A DNA stretch of 64,000 bases from Beroe forskalii. Its lineage: Eukaryota > Ctenophora > Nuda > Beroida > Beroidae. Shown here piece by piece: positions 58,530-64,000 of the stretch. A program made the position numbers and the translations under genes. Below the pieces are notes generated by a model. It had not been told where the DNA came from, made no database searches, and saw only the letters and a list, made by a program, of their open reading frames with translations. Numbering within the stretch: the first letter of the stretch is position 1; every line of letters begins with the position of its first letter. The stretch lies in the NCBI GenBank assembly GCA_011033025.1, contig WFMF01000145.1, positions 186,001-250,000 of the forward strand, written 5' to 3'.

Positions 58530-58653
58530 GACATTTTCAGTTGTGCGATTTCGTCAGTTGGACCCTTTTACAACATTCCTGCTTACGTTTGGTACACGTT
58601 TCACTTTGATATACTTCCAAGACCACTCCCAGAAAAACATGATCTATACCCAG
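58530..58653 (+). CDS. Orphan exon-like block
   Basis: Acceptor GCCTCCACAG and donor CAG|GTAAAT bracket an open frame reading DIFSCAISSVGPFYNIPAYV and then WYTFHFDILPRPLPEKHDLY. It ends in phase 1. It does not join in frame to the first kinase exon at 62615, so an intermediate exon would be needed. Unknown protein. Confidence 0.33.
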
Positions 58654-61600
58654 GTAAATTGACTGAGAGTTTTGTGGAAGGTACTTTATTTAGTATCTTA
58701 CATTCAACAGTGTTTCAGCTGTTTCATGGTTGCAAATGACGATCTATAATCAATATAAAAGTAACAAAATGTCGCCCCTTTTCAGAATTTATCTTACGTT
58801 ATAAGGCGTGCGAATAATGTTCACCGACCCAAGCCGTTAAATCTTGCACCTTTTAAGGGTGCATCTCGGAATTTCAAGATTATTTCCGAGTATACAATCC
58901 CTTCCCTTTTTCTGATTTGAATTTGAATACTTGTATCCTCATGGTGATGTTTGATAGATACATATTTTTATCAAAACGTGTTGTCGCAACTTAGCTTGAT
59001 CTACTCAATGCATGGATTTTAACCCACTTAGTGCTTTTCACCAAGCACTTCCCTCCTACATATCACATGACCCACCCTTCCAGTGTTTGGGAGGGAGATA
59101 AGGCGGATCAGCATCATCATGTTACCATTTTAAACTATAATAATGACGAAACTTTGTGTTCTCTGTGATCTAAGTAGTGTGATCCTGCGGTAAAGCCAGA
59201 CGCCAGCTAAACGATTCAATACCACGTGGTATAAACTCAGTATACTTTAAACCGAACCATTTTTGTGTTAGCCACATAGAAAATCTTCTATCGCAAATGA
59301 CAGGATGTTTTTGTGTTATCCCTTCCGATCAACTCTTACACTTTGGGTTAGATCATCACTTGAACTGGTTGAACGTGTATAATTGTATTTGTACAATGCT
59401 CCGTTGGAACAGGAATAATCTTGGCTTTATTCGGTTTTAAACGGTTTTATACATGCTGAATTCCTTTTGAATCGAAGAAATTCATGAAATCCGTAAATCA
59501 AATGATACCTTGTTGCTTTTTCGCATACTATTTGTTGATGATGTCACAATTCTGTCTTTCACTGCCTCAATAACGCGGAAATTCTGGAATTGGTCATTTT
59601 AATGATGGACACACGCCGGAACTCAGTAGATAATTGCCAGAATTGGAATCATTCAATTGCTGGCTCAATCAAATGCAGTTTAATATGTGAAGACTTCTGA
59701 CAAATTTGATTACTAGATGTCTCATTAAAATCCAATTCATTTATTGTCGTGATGTGCTTTTTGACGTTGGAATGGGAGGGCATGAAAAGTCAAAGATGCA
59801 AAATTCATGTCTACTTTGCAAAAGTCTAGACGCGTTCCAACTTCTTCATTAAATCGCCATTGTTCAAAAGTCTGTGGACCACACCAGTCGTGATGAATTT
59901 GACCCCACTAAATTTATCATTTGCGACCTCATAATTTCTCCCACAACATATTTATACCAGAGAACATATTATCAATTTACCTAAGTATGTCGCCCGGAGT
60001 TTTGCTAAATACTCATTTTCCTTCACATTGTTCGTAGTATAATTATATGTCGCGTTTCTAATAGAGGTTTGAGCCTGGTGGGCTCTGCATCATCAATTGA
60101 GCATTTTAATCCTTGATGATGACGTCATCCTGGTCCATTAACTAATTTCACTCGACTCCTCGCCATATTTTATTGATTTAAATATATTTTATTATTAAAT
60201 GTTGCAGTTTGCCGTGCCAATCATAATATAAAGCATGTCTTGTCGCGTAGCAATGATAATTTTAACCTCCCGTCACAATGTAAAACTTTGTTGGGAATTT
60301 TCCGAGAATCATTCTTTATACAATCTATCGTTAATTTGAAATACTGTTTTGGCATATGTTGAATATTATTGGGTATTTATTGCTCTAATCTACTGTTAAA
60401 TACTGTTTTCCATTTATTGAGCTATAATCAACTTATTATTGTCGTTAAATAGCTCGGAATTCGTCCCTTCTTCGGGGTTTTTATATTCTTACTTCAGTCC
60501 CATCTTCTAACTTCACTATCGAGTTACATTCTCTCTCAAATTCTTATTAGATCACTCTTCTGCTCTGTAGTCTCTTCTTACCTTTTAAGTGTGGTTGTTG
60601 TTACATCTTTTTTATTTGGAAGGTAGAATATCTTCATGATTATCTGACTTTGTTGGACATCTATATGACAATCGTACCGATTTGTACCTAATTGATTTGT
60701 ATTGCCACATAAAAAGATGGATTTCACTTTATTGATTTAGCACTTCATTGCTTCAAATTTTTGAGAAAATTCTAGCTAGGGCCATTGGCCAAGGCCTCCC
60801 CTAAAATTTTTCTAGGGGGTGGGCGTGTTATCCATGTGCTACTACTTGCTTCTTCACGATTCTTTTGATGAACAACTTATTTGATTTTCACAGACTCAAT
60901 TTCGAGTGACCAGAGATAGTAAAATTCATGCAACACCTATAATTTGTCCCCTTACACCGATTTGTCACTCGAATTCTAGTGGAAGTATCGAGGGTGAACT
61001 AGATTTTACTATGGCGTATTCTGTTTCCTTGACAAATTTTAATATTGAGCTACAATATTATCGCAAAGAAAATAAGCTGTAAGACACACCGTTGGTGACA
61101 CCAATATGCGGTTCACTTAAACTTCAACTTCAAGTGAAAATCCGGTGTTCTGAGTTTTAGCATTATCTTATCTTTTGTACCTCAAAGTCTGTGAAAATTG
61201 AATTATGAAGTACATAAACTCGTGGTATTCTAGTCACACTTCAAGCGCGATAGACCGGTGCGAGTGTCAATTATCGGTGTTTTATTTATGTTCAAATTCA
61301 TGGACCTACCCCCACACTTTGAGAAACACATTAGATAAGGTTTATGAATATAAACGCACATCACCAGATAAAAGTAGAATATTTGCCGACTGTCAAGCGA
61401 GCAAGCGGTTAGCACTTGATTTGACAGCTGCTAAAGCGAATGCATTTAAGATTGCCATGATTGATTTTGTTTTTATTATCTGTTGTTCTTTCCTGAATTT
61501 TGATCATTGTTTCTTATAATTACCAGGGAGCTCAAGAAAGCATGAAAGTCTTTAAAATTTTGAAATTTGAATCTAAGATTCAATTGCAGTAGAACTTGGT

Positions 61601-62614
61601 ATTTTGAAAAATCTACTTTTTACTCATATTTTACCGTTATTATTTCCTATTCCCATTGAATGGTATTGGCTCTCCCCAACTGATATCATCTAGCATGTCA
61701 AGTGGGCTTAAAATCAATGATCAAACATTTCACCTACTCAGTACTGTCTGATAAACATACTTAATACTAGACTGTATGTTGCCTGCTGTCTTAAACAGCT
61801 TCCTTGATTGGAGTCTACCTGTTGACACTGAATCATGTCTGCAACATTCCAGACGCACATGCAACCTTGCACCCTGTCAACACCCTATCACCGGATACAT
61901 CAGATCATCATCCTTCCCACGGTCGTGAGAAAGACTCGAAACCAGGCATGACAGGTCTAGTGTCACGTGATACGCTTCTGTCTTGCGACACGCAACGCAG
62001 TTTCCTTGACAACGCTCCATGATTGGGTGTTCTGCTGGTCATGCTATGATTAGTTTTACAGGGCCCCAGCTTCTCATTTGATTAGCTTCTCGTGTTTCAC
62101 TTTTCACCGAGGACTTAGGGGCTGCTCCCATCACCACTCTTTACGCCCTCTGATATTTTAGCCACTCAGTTTCTGCTAATTTTTGCAATTAACGCCTCTA
62201 CGCGCCGTAGGTCTTCGCATTTATTTAAAATCGTCACCGTTGATTTTGCCAGTTTGTATCCACTTCAATTTTGTTCTTTCCATCGTAGCTTTAAGTGCGA
62301 GTTTGACCTGTCTTTGTTGAACTTTACTTCGTTTAAACACAGGTCAGTAAGAAGCAAATGTCTCTTTAACGTACTCATCCTATCTTTTATTCGCTACTTG
62401 TATAAGTTTGTCGTTCATTGCCTTCAACCTTGCCAAACAAACTGTTCCTCTTCATCAAAGCTAGCATCTTAATTATAGTCTCAGTTTTTGTGTTCAAGGA
62501 ACAAGGCCACCTTATTTATCTACTCACCCAGTACCATATTTCATTTTTTGTATTAATGTTTTGGCTGGTACAGTCGAAAAGTTTATCCTTCTAAAGATTC
62601 ATCCTCTTTTTCAG
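58654..62614. other. Long non-coding stretch upstream of the PIM-like kinase exons
   Basis: AT-rich sequence with no exon I can defend. CRE-type TGACGTCA occurs near 60120, in a GATGATGACGTCA context also seen near 58127 and 39222. A 104-codon open frame at 61205-61519 lacks splice or family support. Confidence 0.4.
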
Positions 62615-63923
62615 AAGAAGCCCATCAGTTTGCTGAGATCTGACAACACGATCGAGCAAATCTACCTGAATAACAAGATGCACATCGTGGCAGATACTTA
62701 CGTGGTCCTCAACGAGATCAGCAAGTGAGTACTTTGTTATATTTATTTGGTAATGATTGGTTTGATCAGTTTAAAATGATTGTTAAGTCTTAGAACGTTC
62801 AAAAGTTTGTCAATCTTCAATTCAACATTCAAAAGTTACAAAATCTGTGAATTGGTGAAAGTTTTATTTCCCCTGAAACTCTGTTTTCTCTAAGGTGTAG
62901 GTTCGGATCGGTCCACCTTGCAACTCACATCAAGAATAGACGAGTAGTCACCATCAAGTTCATTCCTACCAACGTGGTCAAGTGTTTTGACAATGCTGAC
63001 ATGTTGGAGAAGCTGAATAAGCAGAAGAACGGGAACATCGATAAGGTGAGGAATTGGGAAATGCTTCAATGAAGATCTAATTCTACTTCTATTTCCTAGT
63101 ATTATTGAGACTATCTGATGATGAATTATTGAACTGATTAATAAAGAAATTAATCAATGGCAATCAATGAATCACAAGATTTTTCTGGACTGACCCCTTC
63201 TCATTGAGGAAGATAGGAGCCGTACGTTCAAACTTCTTCGAATATTCCTAATACAGATAAATATCCTCTAACATTACCTTAGCTCCTTACATCTATTTCG
63301 TATTTAATGCACATTAGTTGAAGTTCATCCTATTTTCCTGTTCCCAGGTTCTGGGGAAGCTGCCGGCTGAGTTTGTGTACGGCAGCATTTGTCAGTGTCC
63401 TGAGATCATCAGATACGAGGCCTGCTACGTGGACCAGGGCTGCTGGGCTATGGTAAGTGAGACATGGGATTAAGGATTCGTAATCATGTTTGGAAAAGGG
63501 TTCCAATAAGAGAAGTTGCTAGTGGAAGCATGGGATGAGCTGAGGTTAATGGGTACTTGGCAGTGGGATATGGGATTAAGGATTAGTAACAGTATGTGGG
63601 AAAAAGAGGAGAAGAGTTGCTAGTTGTGTGAGCTACTGAGCTGGGAGCGGGTATTAGATTTTGGCGGGAATAAGGGGATTGGGAGAAGATTACTTTTGAT
63701 CTGTTAATGGATGTCTTATTGAGTTACCTGGTCCTAATTTTCAATTCATTAAATCGAAATATCCCATTGGTTCGTTGCAGCTACATCAGTCATCAATTCA
63801 GTAGCTTCAATCTCATTTCAAAAACCACTTATTTTCTCAGGTAATGGAGTTTCCAGAAGGTTTCTCCATCCTCCGGGATTACATTATTTCTCACGGCCCC
63901 CTGGACTACCGATCAACTTGCCG
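62615..63923 (+). CDS. PIM-like serine/threonine kinase, N-lobe exons (partial at both ends)
   Basis: Exons 62615-62724, 62895-63045, 63348-63452 and 63841 to about 63923 are in frame with consistent phases. They read PISLLRSDNTIEQIYLNNKM, YVVLNEISKCRFGSVHLATH, RRVVTIKFIPTNVVKCFDNA, GKLPAEFVYGSICQCPEIIR, CWAMVMEFPEGFSILRDYII and SHGPLDYRSTC. This follows the PIM layout: a strand-1/2 glycine loop ending FGSV, the VxIK lysine, an alpha-C Glu region (PxE), and a hinge with the proline insertion (MEFPEG compares with LERPEP in PIM1). The catalytic loop and DFG would lie beyond the window. The first Gly of the glycine loop is replaced (S-K-C-R-F-G). The last donor (GTTAAG) is a guess, and the start codon is not found upstream. 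Confidence 0.7.
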
Positions 63924-64000
63924 GTTAAGGGTTTCACTTTACTTTTTACTTTCTATAAATCCATTGGTATTATAAAGATCAATTTTGTTTCAAAAAGGGT

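Noticed and set aside
61205..61519. 104-codon frame beginning with ATG
   Set aside because: No splice sites, no family similarity and a hydrophobic tail by chance composition. Insufficient to call a gene.

Overview
The window is a piece of an animal nuclear genome. Its genes are split by short introns with GT-AG ends, most introns sit at conserved phases, and the products are typical metazoan proteins: BTB proteins, a fascin-like beta-trefoil protein, a D-glycerate 2-kinase (GLYCTK), an SLC18B1-like transporter, UBFD1 and a PIM-like kinase. The AT-rich composition, the intron sizes and the heavy load of non-autonomous DNA transposons suggest an early-branching or other invertebrate. A sponge-like animal is my guess, but the sequence does not prove it. 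There is one 100-N assembly gap at 31295-31394.

Layout. 1-12.3 kb holds two tandem BTB paralogues. The first is cut by the left edge and ends in an RRM. The second appears to splice into two fascin-like repeats, and the intron between its first two fascin exons is almost entirely a 7.0-kb foldback-like transposon (3802-10806). 12.3-29.7 kb is a transposon field: two copies of a family with ends GGGGGGATTGTAG (one full, one truncated), a piggyBac-like element flanked by TTAA (19137-23191) with a minisatellite element nested in it, and an element with ends CGGGGG and 7-bp target duplications (25473-28510) filled with about 40-bp repeats. 29.7-31.3 kb has exon-like pieces of an unidentified minus-strand gene. 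31.4-33.5 kb is homopolymer-rich poor sequence followed by a GTCGA array. 35.1-52.3 kb is GLYCTK on the plus strand, reconstructed here as 11 exons and 461 codons. It hosts an SLC18B1-like gene antisense in intron 2 and a 4.0-kb GGGGGGATTGTAG element in intron 6. 52.9-54.9 kb is UBFD1 (5 exons, 309 aa). 55.9-56.8 kb is a small minus-strand gene of unknown function. 62.6-63.9 kb is the start of a PIM-like kinase that leaves the window.

The most striking observation is in GLYCTK. The 3' splice site of exon 3 (polypyrimidine tract, AG and the first ~20 coding bases) has been amplified into a ~32-bp minisatellite of roughly 29 units that abuts the real exon. The intron therefore ends in a ladder of near-identical splice acceptors, many of which even encode the same residues, LLGDKI. 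A second theme is that at least four unrelated TIR element families here each carry their own private minisatellite, often with inverted blocks inside the array. One hAT-like element carrying a tRNA-like sequence has landed independently inside two of those arrays.

The genes are housekeeping or signalling genes without any operon logic. Apart from the BTB tandem pair and the nested transporter, their proximity implies no shared pathway.
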